A DNA stretch of 64,000 bases from Chrysomallon squamiferum (lineage: Eukaryota; Mollusca; Gastropoda; Neomphalida; Peltospiridae). A model generated the notes under the pieces. That model did no database searches and was not told the origin of the DNA. It worked only from the letters and a program-made list of their open reading frames with translations. The stretch is taken from contig CM022670.1 in assembly GCA_012295275.1 (NCBI GenBank), positions 15,946,698-16,010,697 of the forward strand. Reading direction: 5' to 3'. Shown in pieces: positions 46,791-60,060 of this stretch (position 1 is the stretch's first letter; each line of letters begins with the position of its first letter). The position numbers and the translations under genes are program-made.

Positions 46791-47190
46791 TTCATGCTTC
46801 TTAAGCTTTGATTTATAATTCATCTTCTCTGCAGTCAAAATACAAAAAAAATTCAAAATACAACCTCCCCCCCAAAAAAACCATTTATAAGTACTTGGTT
46901 TATTTTAGTTTTACTATAATCTAATATTTTGAATTCTTCTCATAATTCTCTGCTACCCAGTAAGTTTGCTTGAGCAGTTCTGTTGTGAAAACCTATTAAA
47001 AAACAACCAAAATCCATTCTGAATGAGATAAATGTCTGTACGGCGATAATCTGTTATTGTTGATAACAAATTCGTTATCTCTTGCAGTACACATTAAAGC
47101 TTCCTGGCACTTTTACATGAAATAAATTACCAAATGTCATTTTATGATACATCCTTTTTATAAACAAACATTTGACATGTTTACCTTTTG

Positions 47191-47224
<34 letters not shown>

Positions 47225-47544
47225 TCTTAAATGTTTTAGATTTCATATCTTTAAACAAGAACGTGTAACTATTATATAATTAAAATAACATTTTTTAGAA
47301 AATGCTTTAAAACAAATTAGAAAAAAAAAATTCCCTTTATTTTCTTTTTTAAAAAAAAAAAGTTCTGTGTCATTTTGTAGAAGAAAAAAAATATTTAAAG
47401 ATAGATATAATTTGTCTTGTTTTTTTTTTTTTTTTTTTATTTTTTTTTTTATTTCACAATGATAAAATCTAAACCCTCACTTAAACTGTGACCAGCTGAA
47501 ATCTGTTTTAGATGAGTGTATGGCATGATTGAAGTAATTAACCT
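46791..47544. other. AT-rich DNA with long poly-T
   Basis: T29-type tract at about 47191-47219 and T-rich tracts at 47420-47451. TTATCTCTTGCAG at 47085 followed by ten codons, a TGA and AATAAA was noticed, but it is too short to call. Confidence 0.5.
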
Positions 47545-47800
47545 GATTTTTGATGTACAGGTGAAAGTTCCACTCTGGGCGTTTAAGAGCAAGGATTAGC
47601 GCTGACTGTCGATTTCCCTGTTACCTGTAAAACGTGTATTGATGCCACATCTGAAGTCGTTATTTTATCTGCTGGCGTCTAGGAGGAAGTGACATCATCA
47701 AGTTATGAGAGAATGGTCGGTGGAGCTGTGTGTATGACACTGGAAATCAATTCAGCAGTTAATTTTTCACCCTGCTCTCTCGTGTGTGTCAGCTTTACTG
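47545..47800. promoter_or_regulatory. Complex block, candidate conserved element
   Basis: Balanced sequence with CTGGGCGTTTAAGAGC, GATTAGCGCTGACTGTCG, GGCGTCTAGGAGG and TGACATCATC. Two poly-T tracts bound its right side. Regulatory role inferred. Confidence 0.32.
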
Positions 47801-47827
47801 TAGATAATAATAACTTTATTTATTATG

Positions 47828-48216
47828 TTTTTTTTTTTTTTTTTTTTTTGGTTATGTTTTGCACTTGAGTTAATTTGTTTATATTTTTACATTTTGGGGA
47901 AACATATTTTACTTTGTTGTTTTTTTTTTTTTTTTTTGTCGTTGTTGTTACTCTTCACCTGCCAAGTGTAATATTTTATCAGTTGATTTGTATATTTTCA
48001 TGTTTATTTAATTTCAGTTTCTCCACCTATTTATATCTTTCTCATCTTTTCTGTTCATCCTTTGCTCCATTCATTTTTTTTCAAATCCTTCTTTCCATCC
48101 ATCTATCAATTCACTCATTTGTTTATCCATTTATTCACTCATCCATCCTTCCGTTAATATATACAGTAATTTGTTCCTCTGTCCATCCATCCATCCATCC
48201 ATCCATCCAACCATCC
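47828..48216 (+). repeat. Poly-T tracts and CATC minisatellite
   Basis: T tracts at about 47829-47849 and 47920-47937, T/C-rich sequence, and (CATC)n at 48183-48206 preceded by degenerate CATC/CATT words from 48060. The 116-codon frame spanning it is low-complexity. Confidence 0.85.
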
Positions 48217-48224
48217 AAGCTCTG

Positions 48225-48520
48225 ACCCATTAACACCTTTCAGTTATCGGAGTGGAATTCTTCAGCTGATATCTGATAATGATTTCGATGAAATCTGCTT
48301 CAACATGTGTGCAGTTGTTGTAATACTAACACCACAGCAGGTCCCAGGAGACGGAGAGGCCAGTGTTGAGGAAGTTGGTTGTCTTCATCACAGAAGATCA
48401 AAGGACGATGATAGTTAAACATGACAGTGGAGGAATAATATCATTTTCTTTGTTATAGGCAGAGTCAGAGTTAGTTTGCTGTAAACATGTGATTGTCTTA
48501 TCACAACTTGAGTGAAGTTT
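48225..48520. other. Complex stop-poor block
   Basis: GC-richer patch (CAGGTCCCAGGAGACGGAGA at about 48329-48348). Two plus-strand frames are open here for 26 and about 42 codons (one includes LRKLVVFITEDQRTMIVKHD). The preceding acceptor is weak (AACACCACAG) and there is no donor. It could be a decayed coding fossil or a regulatory element. Confidence 0.25.
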
Positions 48521-50660
48521 TAGTAACTGTAGTGGCCAGCATAAACAATCATCTGTGACTATAATGTTACCATTAGTATATACCCTCATATATATATATA
48601 TATACACACATATCATATATAAAGGTTACATAAGTTGTATATACCACACATGCTTACACATGTACAGTATTATATTTACATGTTAGATATATTCTCACAT
48701 GTAAACCTAATTCAGTGGGGGTTTTTCATGCACTTTCACAGTGGCTATTCACCTGTATTTAAGTCTTTAAAATGGGGCAATTTTTATGTATTTGTGAAAT
48801 ATGAGCATTAAGATATGATTATTTTAAAATTATAATTGCCATTCACAAATTGTTAATAAACAGATGTGTATAGGGTAATCAGTTTGACAAATATCTGTCC
48901 AGCAGTAGGGATATCTTCCATTCTTCATAAGAATTTTATCTGTTCATAGCTTTTTGTTGATTATTAAGATGAGAAGGTTTAATTAAACACAGAATGAATG
49001 AAACTGTTGTCTGCAGGTTTTATTCTACATGCCAGAGTGGGTACAGTTATTCACCGAAAGCTCTGTCCATATTTACTTTTCAAAGAAGGAAGTTTCTGTA
49101 ACAGATTTTACTCAAGAGATATGTCAGAATTTGTCAATTAAACCTTCATGCACTTTCTGATGTCTCACTGCATTATAAGCAAAATGCTAAACTCATGAAT
49201 AAACAAGTTTTGGGTTACATTATAGTTACTTTTCTAATTGGTTTTATTTTTCACAAACTGGAAATGTCTAAGTGTTTGCCTTACTGGTAAAACCAAACAC
49301 TTTGAAAAAACTCTCCTGTTGACCACTTGACACAGAATATCCACTGAAATAACATATCTGTGTAGATGGTCTTTTCAACAGATTGACCCAGAAGTTCCGT
49401 TTTTTTCTCTCAGTTTATTTTCTCTCCATTTAGAGCTGAATATCAGATGATGTTTGGTGAGGACATCAAATAAACAGACAGAAGGAAGCTGACAAACACA
49501 CCAGGATTGGCTGTACCTATTCCTGCCTTGGTCAGGATCACAGAAAGGGCTGTTGGAACTGTTCATCAGTTACCTAGTATACAAAATATGAACTCAAAAA
49601 CAGTTCATGGTCACCCTGCCATTATGTTAAGTACAGAAATGTTCTATTCACATTGCAACTGTTACATATCTGTGTATATGTTACAACTGCCTGTTACAAT
49701 GTAGCTATTCAATCAGAACCCATACAGAGATATTTCTTGTTCTGTTTCAGAAAAATAATTCTGTGTGTTTTTTTTAAAACACCTTCTGACGACCATCTGT
49801 TTACGAAACTCCAGACACAGTACTTTAGATCAAAACTTGATATGCCACAAATCATGTCAGATAAGAGTTTTTTGTTTCTTTTTTTTTTATTTTATAATGT
49901 AAGTTTTTATATTAACCCATTTTTCTTGAAAGAAGGCTACTTTATAATTACTTCACTATCTTCAGACTGAACACATTTTTATACTTGCATCAATCTCCAT
50001 TTAAACACCCAGACACCTAACAGTCATCTGATTTATCAGAAGCAATGTCAAATTGAATTTCAGTGGCATATCTCCAGTTATCTCTGAACAGAAGACATTT
50101 TGTGGATTTGATTTCAGCACACTGCTAGTCTTAATATTCTGCATCACCAGGATTGATTGTAATTACTGATTATGTGTGGTCTACATCTGCAATTGTAGGT
50201 TTCATTTCTGAACATTTATCAAACTACCTATCTGTCTGTCTGTCTGTATGTATGTTTGTATGTGTTTGGATATAAAAACCTGCATTAAAACAAAATATAT
50301 ATATAAATAAAATAAAAAAACAACAACACCTGAAACAAAATCACTGTGCTGTTTTGCAAAACACATTAATAATAACTGAGGTAACTAACACCAAAACGAT
50401 ACACAATTTGTTTACTCATTCTGCATGGTCATAGCTCAGTCTTCATGGCTGAAAACAAAAAAACCTGGTCGTGAGAAGCTTCTTTCAAAATACCTCACAG
50501 ACATTATCTGCATTATCAGTGGATAAGTCCAATGACCTGTGAAATATTTATTATTAGCGTGGGGATAATAAATAAAAAAGCTAACAAGTTTCATCTGAAT
50601 TTTTGTTGTGATGACCTTATGCTCAGTGTCATTTGAAATAATACTTCTGCTAAAATATTA
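48521..50660. other. Unique DNA with moderate-complexity patches
   Basis: Patches at 49340-49640 and 49980-50200 have higher GC. The overlapping 63- and 65-codon frames near 49507 lie on opposite strands and lack paired splice sites. (TA)n near 48588-48603. No supported gene. Confidence 0.4.
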
Positions 50661-52361
50661 CAAACTGTTTTGATCACCAGTAATGAAAAGAATTGCATCA
50701 TCTTCGCTTGTTTTCTTTTTCCGTTGTTGTAAATTTGAATTATCTCAGATGACAGCCCTTCTCACACACAGACTCGCACACACACACACACACAAAAAAA
50801 CAACTAACTCAACTCGTGAGCTCATAAAGATAATTTATGAAATGGAAAATCTATTTAAAAGAGTTGTTAGAAAAGAAAAATATTGCTTACTTTATTAAAA
50901 TTAAGGCTTTAGGTAAACGCTGCTGTCAATGTTATGTAACAAGGAATTTCGTAATGGGTATTTAAGGTAATTTAATTAGGATGAGATGTGTAGATTGTTT
51001 TCAGTGTTGACTGTAAAATTTATCTCACTAATGAGCTTATTCAGAGTGAATGAGGATCTACTTGTTTGTTTAAAACATGTGTAACTGTAGAACAAACAGT
51101 TTTATCAACTTTCATTGACTGATTAAGTTCTCTTACAATGCTTTGGTAACTAACTTTTTTTTTGTTTTGTTTTGTTTTTTACTTTGTATATTTTTCAGAT
51201 CTTTTCATGGACCAATAAAGCTGCTTTTGTTAGAAATGTTAAAATAAAATTTTGTAAATGGAGATATTAACTGCAGCAGTTATGTTTTATGAATTTGTTT
51301 ATTTGTTTGTTGTTCACTTTTGTTTTATTTGTGGGTCTATTGTAATTTTAAAAAAAATTGTTTTATTTGTTACTTTATTTTATCTTTATTAATATTTTAT
51401 ATTTTATTTATTATTTTATGTATTTTTTTTTTTTTATATATATTTATTGTTTCATAAAACACGTGACTTCAGAAGCAGAAAGTGTAGGTAATATTTTATT
51501 ATCAAAGCTTTCTCTGATAAACACATATCGTCTTCTCCTCATTTCATTCCCTGATTCTTTTCTTCTTTTCTCTGTTTCAACAACAAACAAAACACTGCAT
51601 TTTCAAAGCAAAATTTACAGACAAAGTTGTTTTTTTCCAGAATGTAAAAACTGATGTACACAAAATAGACTGGTCGATCATTATATGCTACTCTAACCCT
51701 TGTACAATTATCTACCTTTAAAATCTCGCAGATAATAGGAAACCTTTGAATAAATGTGACTCTTCTTTTAGCTTAGATGATTCATTCTGAGAGATTTTTA
51801 CAGATTTATCAAAGTCTGAAATCAAATCGGCCATGAAAGCCATAATTTATGACATTTTATCGGGGTCTTTTAACTCCTCTCCTCCCCTTTCTCAACTTCA
51901 CAGGCCGGTCTCCCTGGGTCACGCCAGAGCTAAATCCATCAGGGGACAACTAGGGATCAGTTTATGTTCTTTTATAGTGCAAAAACTGTTCAAATAATAA
52001 AGTCCCGACTCTTGTAATTGCTACAACAACCAATTTAAAATCTAATCAAGCCAAGATTTACTAACTTGTGTGTTTATATCACTGCTCCCTTCTCTGACCT
52101 CTTGCTATTTCTCTGATTCTTTTTGGGTTGTTTATTTTTTTTGTCTCTTTCTATTTTTTTTTTTTAATGTCACAGTCAGTTGCTGTCACAAAAGATAAGA
52201 TACACTTAAATTAATGATCTGATTACAGTGAGTTCCCAATCTAAACACTGTCAGTAAATCAGTGACTTTCATTGTTGCAGTTCCGCTAAGCAACACCTGC
52301 TTTTTTTTTTTAAACAGACGAGTTTGTCACCAATTTTCTCCCAAGTTCCTCATTAATCACA
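50661..52361. other. Unique DNA, AT-rich then complex
   Basis: A short CA run at about 50776-50792. At 51885-51955 TCTCAACTTCACAG is followed by GC-rich GCCGGTCTCCCTGGGTCACG. No donor or open frame makes an exon, so I read it as a possible upstream control element of the 52641 first-exon candidate. T-rich tracts at 52137-52166. Confidence 0.4.
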
Positions 52362-52640
52362 TGCCACTGCCTTGCCCCCATGTGTTGTTCTCTCTCTCTC
52401 TGCCTCCCCATGTGTGAGATACTCAACTGCAAGCAAAGCAAGTGCTATACACAGGCTGGGCCTGTACAAGTGTTATCAGCAGAGGAGAAGGGAGACGGAC
52501 TCGTACATAATCCAAGCGTAGCCAAGCAGCTTGGCAGTTCTAGAGTGGAGCTGTGTGTATACATACATACATAGACTCACTGCAGCTCCTCTTGTCACAG
52601 TGCATTCTCTTCTCTTTCGGATACTCTCATACCTTAGACA
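52362..52640 (+). promoter_or_regulatory. GC-richer promoter or 5' UTR candidate
   Basis: About 280 bases of clearly higher GC than the sequence on either side, falling sharply back to AT-rich after 52680. It contains an upstream frame open for 64 codons (52380-52574) in the same frame as, but closed before, the ATG at 52641. There is no good TATA box. The final CTCTTCTCTTTCGG...ACCTTAG could alternatively be a splice acceptor ending at 52637, making this upstream intron. Confidence 0.35.
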
Positions 52641-52672
52641 ATGTCTGACCTAAGATATCCAAAGTTTGACTG
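52641..52672 (+). CDS. Candidate first coding exon, plus strand, unknown protein
   Basis: An ATG at 52641 with A at -3 (GACAATGTCT) opens ten codons, MSDLRYPKFD, plus two bases. It ends at a GGTAAGAA donor after 52672. If the next exon starts with G the split codon is Trp. It ends in the same phase as the 35864-35921 exon, so the two could in principle be alternative starts spliced to a shared downstream exon. As an internal exon from 52638 it would meet a stop when joined to the cysteine frame of 43346-43380. The peptide has no signal sequence and was not recognised. Confidence 0.4.
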
Positions 52673-54300
52673 GTAAGAAAATCTTTTTTATTTATTTATT
52701 TATAATAGTTATTTTTTTTAAATTACTTTTTCTTATTAGGTTTTTTTTTATTTTTTTTTTTCAGTTTAATGTTAAAATAAAAAGTTACATATTTTTTTTA
52801 TTCTTTTTTTTTTTAACATTTTTTTTTTTTTCTTTTCTTGTTGTTTATTCAGACTTTACTCAGTCCAAGCTGCACTTGTCACTTCTTTTTTTTTTTCTTC
52901 TGATGTTGTTGTTGTTGGCGCTGTTCTGTTTTCGTAGTATTGGTTTTGTTGTTCTTTCCCTGTTTGATGTCTTGATAACCTCTTACACTGAACTTCAGTG
53001 TTAATAAACTTCTAAATTAGACAACTCTTTAAATACTTCATTTGTTTTTGTTTTTTTTAATTCCTTAAATAAAATTTATAATTTGAAATCCATTTGATTT
53101 TAATGTCTTAAAATGTTTGTGGGTTGTTTTTTTTCAAGTTTTATTTAATTTCATAATTTGAACTTTGTTATGATTTTAAGTTGTACAAATGTCAAAAATA
53201 CCTAGAAAAAAATATTTTTCTTCTGTATCTTCTTTGTAATTTTATTTTAAATTGTTTTTGCTGGTTTTTTAAACAGTTTGCCTGATTATATCCATTCACA
53301 TAACTTTTAAGTTCTGACAGTTCTATTATGTTTAATTAACATTTTTGTTTTTTATTTATTATTGTTTTAAATTAAACTGTTGCTTTATTTTAATTTCTCA
53401 CTTTCTAAAATGTACTGATAAATATAAATTAGATTTTTATTTACCTATAAAACTATGAAGAATATTTTTAACAACAGAATTAACTATGGTGTAGTGTACA
53501 TAAAATGGAATGAACTTTTTTTAAAAAGTAATTAATAATTAAGACAGCTGTTAAAATGATAAATAATTTAAATAACTGACTGAATTTTAATCAGATCTTA
53601 TTTTTATATTAAAATCTTCATAACAATTTTTATTCTTTTTATATTTCATTTATTTATAAAAAATAATGTACTATTTCATAAAAAAAAAAATATAATATAC
53701 ATAACATTTCATAATCTTTCAATATTGTTCTGTTCAGTAAAGCATTTATAATTATTTTTTAAATCTTAAAATTTCTGCTATTAGAATCATTTTCAGTCAG
53801 TATTAATAGTTTTCAGTGTGAAAGATAATAACAGACAATGGATGATGATAATAAAATGGAAATATTCTGTGGATTATGGATAAATTCACATTTTCTATTA
53901 ATTGAATTCTAACCTCTGAATTATGCCATACTAATTCAGTTATGTGGTACAAAATTAGCCTTAAATATTGATGAATAATAGATCTAAATATAACAGAAAT
54001 AACTGGTGTAATTTCAGTCTTATGTTCAGTCTGATTTTTAACCCTATTTTAAACGGTCAGTTTTAATTATTGTAATTTGTATTATTTAGTTAGTTATTTT
54101 TATTATTATTTTTTAACATTTATTAGTATTAATACAATTTTCAGTCATTTCCACGGTACATTCACAAACCTAAATATTATAAACGAAACGTGAAATAAAA
54201 TACAGAATTAACTGCAGTGAACATAAACAAAGCACAGTTATTAACTATGATGAACCAGTTATCGATTGAAATACCAAAGGTCTATACATCATATTGATTA
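52673..54300. other. AT-rich intron-like DNA
   Basis: T-rich tracts to 52910, then very AT-rich unique sequence. The 112-codon frame at 52666-53004 is poly-Phe/Leu from T runs and is not a gene. Confidence 0.6.
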
Positions 54301-55504
54301 TTACATCATATGTGCTGTTCACTTCTCATAGGTGTTGAATTGTGGAGTAGTAGAACACACTGCAAATGAATTTATTACAACATGGAGTCACCTGCTACAT
54401 TTGTCCACATGCTTTGATTCTTCGTCTTTGTTTGTGCTCGCAGCTTTACTGATCTGTTGAAAATCTGAGTGCACACTCACAGCAGTAATCTCTGTTGTGT
54501 TTTTGTACATATTAGTTAACAGTGTGTGTGTGTGTTAAGTAATAGATCACCAGAACTCGAAAACTCCACTGGTCATAGTTTGACAGGTGTTTTTATTTTT
54601 TAATATGAAGTATGCTTCGCTGCTTCTAAAAGATTAGATATTCTCATTATTAAATTTTGTTTTTTATTGTTGTTGTTGCTATATATTTTATCTTTTTGAA
54701 ATTATTATTATTATTTTTTTTTTTTTAGATACTGTGTTTGATTTGAAGTATAATAATAAGATTAAAGAGAATAAACAGAGATTTATAGCAAATATTATTA
54801 TTTGGGAAAAACAAAAGATAGGGAAACAAGTTTTGAAATATGTTTCATTTTACTAAATAAAAGAACTACTCATCAGAAAAGCCATAACAATCACTATCAT
54901 TTATGTCAGCAAAATTTTTGATCTAGCATCTTAAACTGTTCATACAGACACATAATGTTATCAATAGCGCTTCTTCTCTGGTTTCAAAATATCTCATTGA
55001 TGCATACATGTAGACACACGTCCTCAAGGGAAATATTAAATAAAACCGTTTGTTAGGTCTGCAAGCAAACAACAACCCCGGTGGTCATTCATTAAGTAAA
55101 TGGACACTGGTATCCATTTTATCTATGTCTTATCATGTCCAGAATTTGTAATATTATCTTACCAACCAAGACTGTTTATTTCACAAAGCATTTGATGACA
55201 TGCTCACCGCATATTGAAGTTTTCAAAGTCACACACATGATTTCTTATAATGCGACCACTTACAATTATGATCAGTAGAGATGTGCTGTGTCTGCTCCCC
55301 TTTAATCTGAAATCTTTCAGAGTTCCTGCATTCCTCAAAGACAGCATTAAGCTTCAGAAGAATCTCTGCGAGTGAAAAGGGTTAATTTTGGGCAATCTTC
55401 ATTAACTTTCCTACCTTGTGAACTTTCAGTGTGGCTTTAAAAACAGTGCCATGAAAGTGACTCTTTAGCGAACTGGGAGATAAACATGAAAGAATGGCTA
55501 GATG
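54301..55504. other. Unique DNA with complex patches
   Basis: Good acceptor-like words occur at about 54442 (GTTTGTGCTCGCAG), 55319 (AATCTGAAATCTTTCAG) and 55430 (TTGTGAACTTTCAG), each followed by frames that close within 8-20 codons and no strong donor. They may be relics or chance. The 55010-55500 part is GC-richer and could be regulatory. Confidence 0.35.
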
Positions 55505-55660
55505 AACAGATGTATTAGTGTGTATAATTCTGTGTGTGTATGTGTGTTTGTGTCAGTGTGTTTGTCTGTCTGTGTGTGTGGGTGTTTGCATTTACACATG
55601 TGTGTCTATCTTTATATCTGTGTGTGTTGGTGTGTGTTTGTATGTTCATATATGTGTTAA
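55505..55660 (+). repeat. Degenerate GT-rich microsatellite
   Basis: Imperfect GTGTGT/TGTTTG/TGTCTG runs. Confidence 0.9.
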
Positions 55661-56651
55661 CAAAATATTATTTCATATTTTAAAAAAGAGGTCTTGATCT
55701 AGTCCCACAGACATTTTAATGTGATATTACAATGGTTGTGAACATGAAGAAGAGACATCTGTTTTCATAATAACTGATAAATAATCACTGTTGCTAATTT
55801 TTTTCTTATCGCATCATGGCTTGTAACCATGTGGTATGCAACAGTTGTGAAACTGTGATCACAAGCTGATATGAGTATTTAATTATTTCAAAGTTACCTA
55901 AGTCACCTATTGATTCTGGTGTTACAAACACAACTGCCATCTTCAACATTACTCTGACATTATCACCTTCATAATAACCGTGGTGATGTCTGCCCAGCAT
56001 GTGACACAACAGAGTATTTCTGTGTTAATTAATTTTAACAGAATTGTCTTACTTCAGATGTTAACTACTTCCTTTTACCTGTATATTTTAAAGCAAAAAA
56101 ATTAACATGAGGCCTAGGGAAATTCATATTTAGAGTCTGTAAAAGTACCAAATGATACTAAAACCAATTAATTTTATGTATTTCATGCAAAGTCATGGCA
56201 TTTATGTATACAAATTAAGACATTGCATATAAAATAAATACTTATACACACACACACACACATTTTTATGAAGGCATACAGATAAATTCACCTCCAGACT
56301 TTAAATGAAAAATTTCAAAAGATTGAATTTCCTTTCTCCTTGTACAAAATTCTCTCTCAGTTTCTTGCAAACATCTAAATGTTCAGAAGAATTGTACAAT
56401 TTTTATTTTATTTTCTGCTGGACACTTACTAATAAATACATTACAGCTTTGCTGAACGTCATCTGGACACTGCATTCCTGCTGATGTGTCCATCAAGCTG
56501 TCACTTTGATACATCTTCATTGCTGACCACTCAGACGTAATCTGACATTTTCTTTATTATGTTATATTCGAACATTCGTATTATTTAATATGCTATCTTG
56601 AATACAGTACCTTCAGAATTTGTACTTGTACTAGTAACTGACTGTCATTTA

Positions 56652-56691
<40 letters not shown>

Positions 56692-57151
56692 TCTAATATA
56701 ATAACAGTATTTACAATATTAAAAGTAAATTTATATTAAAATCAAATTACAAAACATTCTTTTTATATTCTAAAAATCAAGCTGGAAAAGAAAAAAAAAA
56801 AAAAAAAACTTTTCTAAATATCTCAGAATTAAATCTGAAAATTTAAATTATAGATAAAATAAAACTTTTTCCCAAATACTGTGAAAACTAAGACCAAGCA
56901 GTCTAGTATTATTTATTTATAATCTGGAAACACAAGGAGATTAAGTTAGTGTAAAGAAAAGGAAACTTCGGCGGCGTGTGAACAAGGTGTTGATGGGAAA
57001 TATTTGGTGAATTTTATCAGATATTTGACCACCTCCAGATTGTACGATCCAATTACCAGAGTAACTTCCACCTGTTGCCCGACTCAGGTGTGACAGGTAG
57101 ACAGTCATGTAGAATTCTTCTTGTCACAGAGTATTAACTTTTAAATCATTC
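55661..57151. other. Unique DNA with CA runs
   Basis: (CA)n at about 56246-56262 and 56655-56690, and an A20 tract at about 56789-56808. A GC-richer patch at 56955-57120 (CTTCGGCGGCGTGTGAAC, TGTTGCCCGACTCAGGTGTG) is a candidate regulatory element. No gene seen. Confidence 0.45.
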
Positions 57152-57312
57152 AGTTATACACTGTTATTTATCATTTGTATCATTCAGTTATACACTGTTA
57201 TTTATCATTCATACTGGACATAGTTATACACTGTTATTTATCATTCATACTGGACACTTTATACACTTATTTATCATTCATACTGGACACAGTTATACAC
57301 TGTTATTTATTT
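57152..57312 (+). repeat. 34-36-bp minisatellite, five copies
   Basis: AGTTATACACTGTTATTTATC starts at 57152, 57186, 57222 and 57291, with a shortened copy (CTTTATACACTTATTTATC) at 57257. The linker is CATTCATACTGGACA. Copies are nearly identical. Confidence 0.95.
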
Positions 57313-57414
57313 GTTGGTTTTTGGGGGTGTTCTTTTAGTGGGTTTTTTAAAATTCTTTTAGTTTTCTGCTATAACTAAAAATCACTTAAATTATATCAAC
57401 ATTGATAATTTTAA

Positions 57415-57449
<35 letters not shown>

Positions 57450-57821
57450 AGCAGTTTTAAAAATATGAACAGCAGCAGTCTGCTTCTCAGCAGTTTGCAT
57501 CACTCACAAAACGTGTATTCAAGTTGACAGTTTATTTTATTTTTAAGTGAAGGTGCAATTTAATCCCTGTGATATTTGATGCACTTATCAGGTTACATTT
57601 TGTTAAGAGTCACTGGGTAACCAAATGGTGACACCTGTTATTGTTGTGCTGTTAGCAAATGGTGCATTAATGACTGTGGCAGTTTGCTTGGAGAGAATCC
57701 TCACTGACAGCTAACAGTGACTCTACACAGTGTGTTACAACTCAGAATAAAACTCATTACTCTCATCTTTCCTTACACAGTGTTCTCTATACACCCTCAG
57801 TTCCACTTTTCAGAATGCTTA
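57313..57821. other. AAAT array and unique DNA
   Basis: (AAAT)n at about 57412-57449. A complex patch at 57540-57780 has no exon support. Confidence 0.5.
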
Positions 57822-58025
57822 TTGGTGTGTGTGTGTGTTTATTTTAATTCTTCCTGTTTTTGTTACTTTTATCCATCTCTTTCTCTCTCCCTCTCTCTCT
57901 CTCTATCTCAGTCATTCTTTCTTCATCTTTATCTCCCACTTGGATATATATATATATATATTTATCCATCTAGCTATCTGTCTAACTATCTATATATTTA
58001 CACACTCACAGATATGTATGTATAT
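57822..58025 (+). repeat. GT, CT, TA and CTAT microsatellites
   Basis: (GT)n at 57825-57839, (CT)n at about 57880-57904, (TA)n at 57944-57961, then CTAT/CTGT words and (TATG)n. The overlapping frames are repeat-driven. Confidence 0.88.
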
Positions 58026-58255
58026 ATGTAGTCTATTAAGATGAACAAGTTGTAAAAGTTATAATATTAAAAATGTAAAGTATATGTTAAAAAATTAACA
58101 CATGAAACATTTTTATGATGTTTCAGTATGTGCAGCTACCATAAATCAGTGATATCTGTATTTTGTACATGTAAAAATAAACAATAAAAAGTGCACAGCC
58201 TTGTAAAAAATAACATAGCATATCCTTCTTATTCAGTTCTTTTAAAACATTCACG

Positions 58256-58470
58256 TTTTAAAAATATCTTTATTTACTCTTTAGTATCATAATAAATATG
58301 TCTTTTTAACTGAGTTGTATAATAAAATATCTTTACTGTTTTTTATATTAAAATATCTTTACTATTTTTTTTATTTTTATTTAGAGTTGTATATTATAAT
58401 AACTTTATTTACTGTTTTCCACTATTGAAATATCTTTATTAACAATTTGTATATTAAAATGTACATCACC
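58256..58470 (+). repeat. Degenerate repeat of TATTAAAATATCTTTACTG
   Basis: AAATATCTTTA-like words followed by TTTACTGTTTT or TTACTCTTTA recur about six times at 25-60 base spacing, with TTGTATATTA linkers. Confidence 0.6.
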
Positions 58471-58838
58471 GTGCTGTGTTTTCCACAACGTGGATAAACC
58501 TAATTTACACCTGTATAAACTCTGCCTGATGGCCAGGAGAATTGAGACTGAATATTAATAGATAACATATATACATGTCAGGCTGTGTTTAGATATGCAC
58601 TTCATCCACCGTAAACTTACCATTGATGGTAAGATATACATGGGGAAATGGGAAATAATTTTCATATCATCCCAATGGTCAAAAGGTCAGATGTCAAGAT
58701 GCCAAAGTTCTAATATATTACCTGTCCATATTTACTGATAAAGTTAATTAATATTTTTTATGTATATCATATTAGATATTCTGCAGTTCATTTAGAGAAA
58801 TTTTGTTATTTTTCCATACATTTTTAATCATTATAATT
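58471..58838. other. Unique AT-rich spacer
   Basis: No gene seen. Slightly more complex near 58475-58560. Confidence 0.5.
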
Positions 58839-58839
58839 C

Positions 58840-59010
58840 TTATGACTGTAACTAATAATATAATTTAATATTAATATTATTATAATGATCATCAATTTGT
58901 TATTATTCTTTTTATTATATCATCAATTTATTATTATTGTTATTAGTATTATCATCAGTTTATTGTCTGTATTATCATCACCAGTTTATTATTGTTTTTA
59001 TTATTATTAG
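58840..59010 (+). repeat. Degenerate ATCATCAGTTTATTATTATT repeat
   Basis: TCATCAATTTATTATTATTG and variants recur four times at about 30-45 base spacing. Confidence 0.7.
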
Positions 59011-60060
59011 AGAACAGTCTTTTACACAACAAATCAGAATAATTTTTAATTTTTAAGAATCACTAAAAAAAAAAAAAAAAAAAAAAAAGAAGTATTGTTT
59101 TTCTACAACTCAGAAAACTACACCAGATTTTCATCTTTGTTTTTCATCAGTGGAGAAAATATGCACATCAAAGATAGTTTATCTGGTCCAATCAAAAAAC
59201 AAAAATCTTGCAATTTATTTTTGTGCTTCAGAATGGAGGCCAAAAAAAAAAGCCCAGACTGCATGACACAATCAGTTTTATCACATGGAGAGAATGTTTC
59301 TGAAATTAGTTGAATGTATCAACAGTTACAGACTGCGTTACACAAGTAGATCCTCTCATTGCTGAGAAATACTTGTGAAATGTGCATCACTTAATTTAGT
59401 CTCAGTGGTCCATGAAATACTGGCAGGAACAAAACGACAAACCAGATGGGGAAAACAAAGGTTTAAAAGAAAGAACCTGCGAGTGAATCAATTAAATGTG
59501 TCACTAAATAACTTTTTAATTTTGTTGAGTTCTAGTTATTACCTGACATTTGTGGAAAATTGTTTTTTTTTTATTTAGTTATTTTAGTTCATTTAATAAT
59601 TATTAATTTTTATTTTATTTATTTTGTTTTATTTAATTTTTTTATATTTAATTTTTTTGTTTTTTGTTTTTGTTTTAATTTGAAGGTATTATTATTCATT
59701 TTTGTCTCCTTTTTTGTTTTTTTTTGTTTTTGTAGTGTATCTTTGAAGTTTGTCATAAGACAGTCTGTAATACACTTTAGATGTTGAATATTAAATGTCA
59801 GTTAGATTTTAATTATCTTAATTATAAATTAATATTTGTACATATTTGTCTGTGTCTGTGTGTGTGTATGTTAAATATTTATTTTCTGATTTTCTGACTT
59901 ACATGAAACATTCCAAAATATATTCATATCCTTCCCAAAATCATTTATTTATTTCTCTTTAATTTTTTTCTTTCCTTCAATCATTATTTTTTTTCTTTCT
60001 TTCTGTTTCTTTTCATCTTTCTTTAAAAGTTGCTTTTTAAGATTTGTTTATAGTTAAAAC
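59011..60060. other. AT-rich DNA, no gene seen
   Basis: A22-type tract at about 59066-59088. The frames at 59095-59578 are short and unsupported, and 59560-59787 is poly-Phe from T runs. Confidence 0.5.

Noticed and set aside
52380-52574. 64-codon plus frame as a protein gene
   Set aside because: Better explained as part of a GC-richer promoter or leader; no splice or family support.
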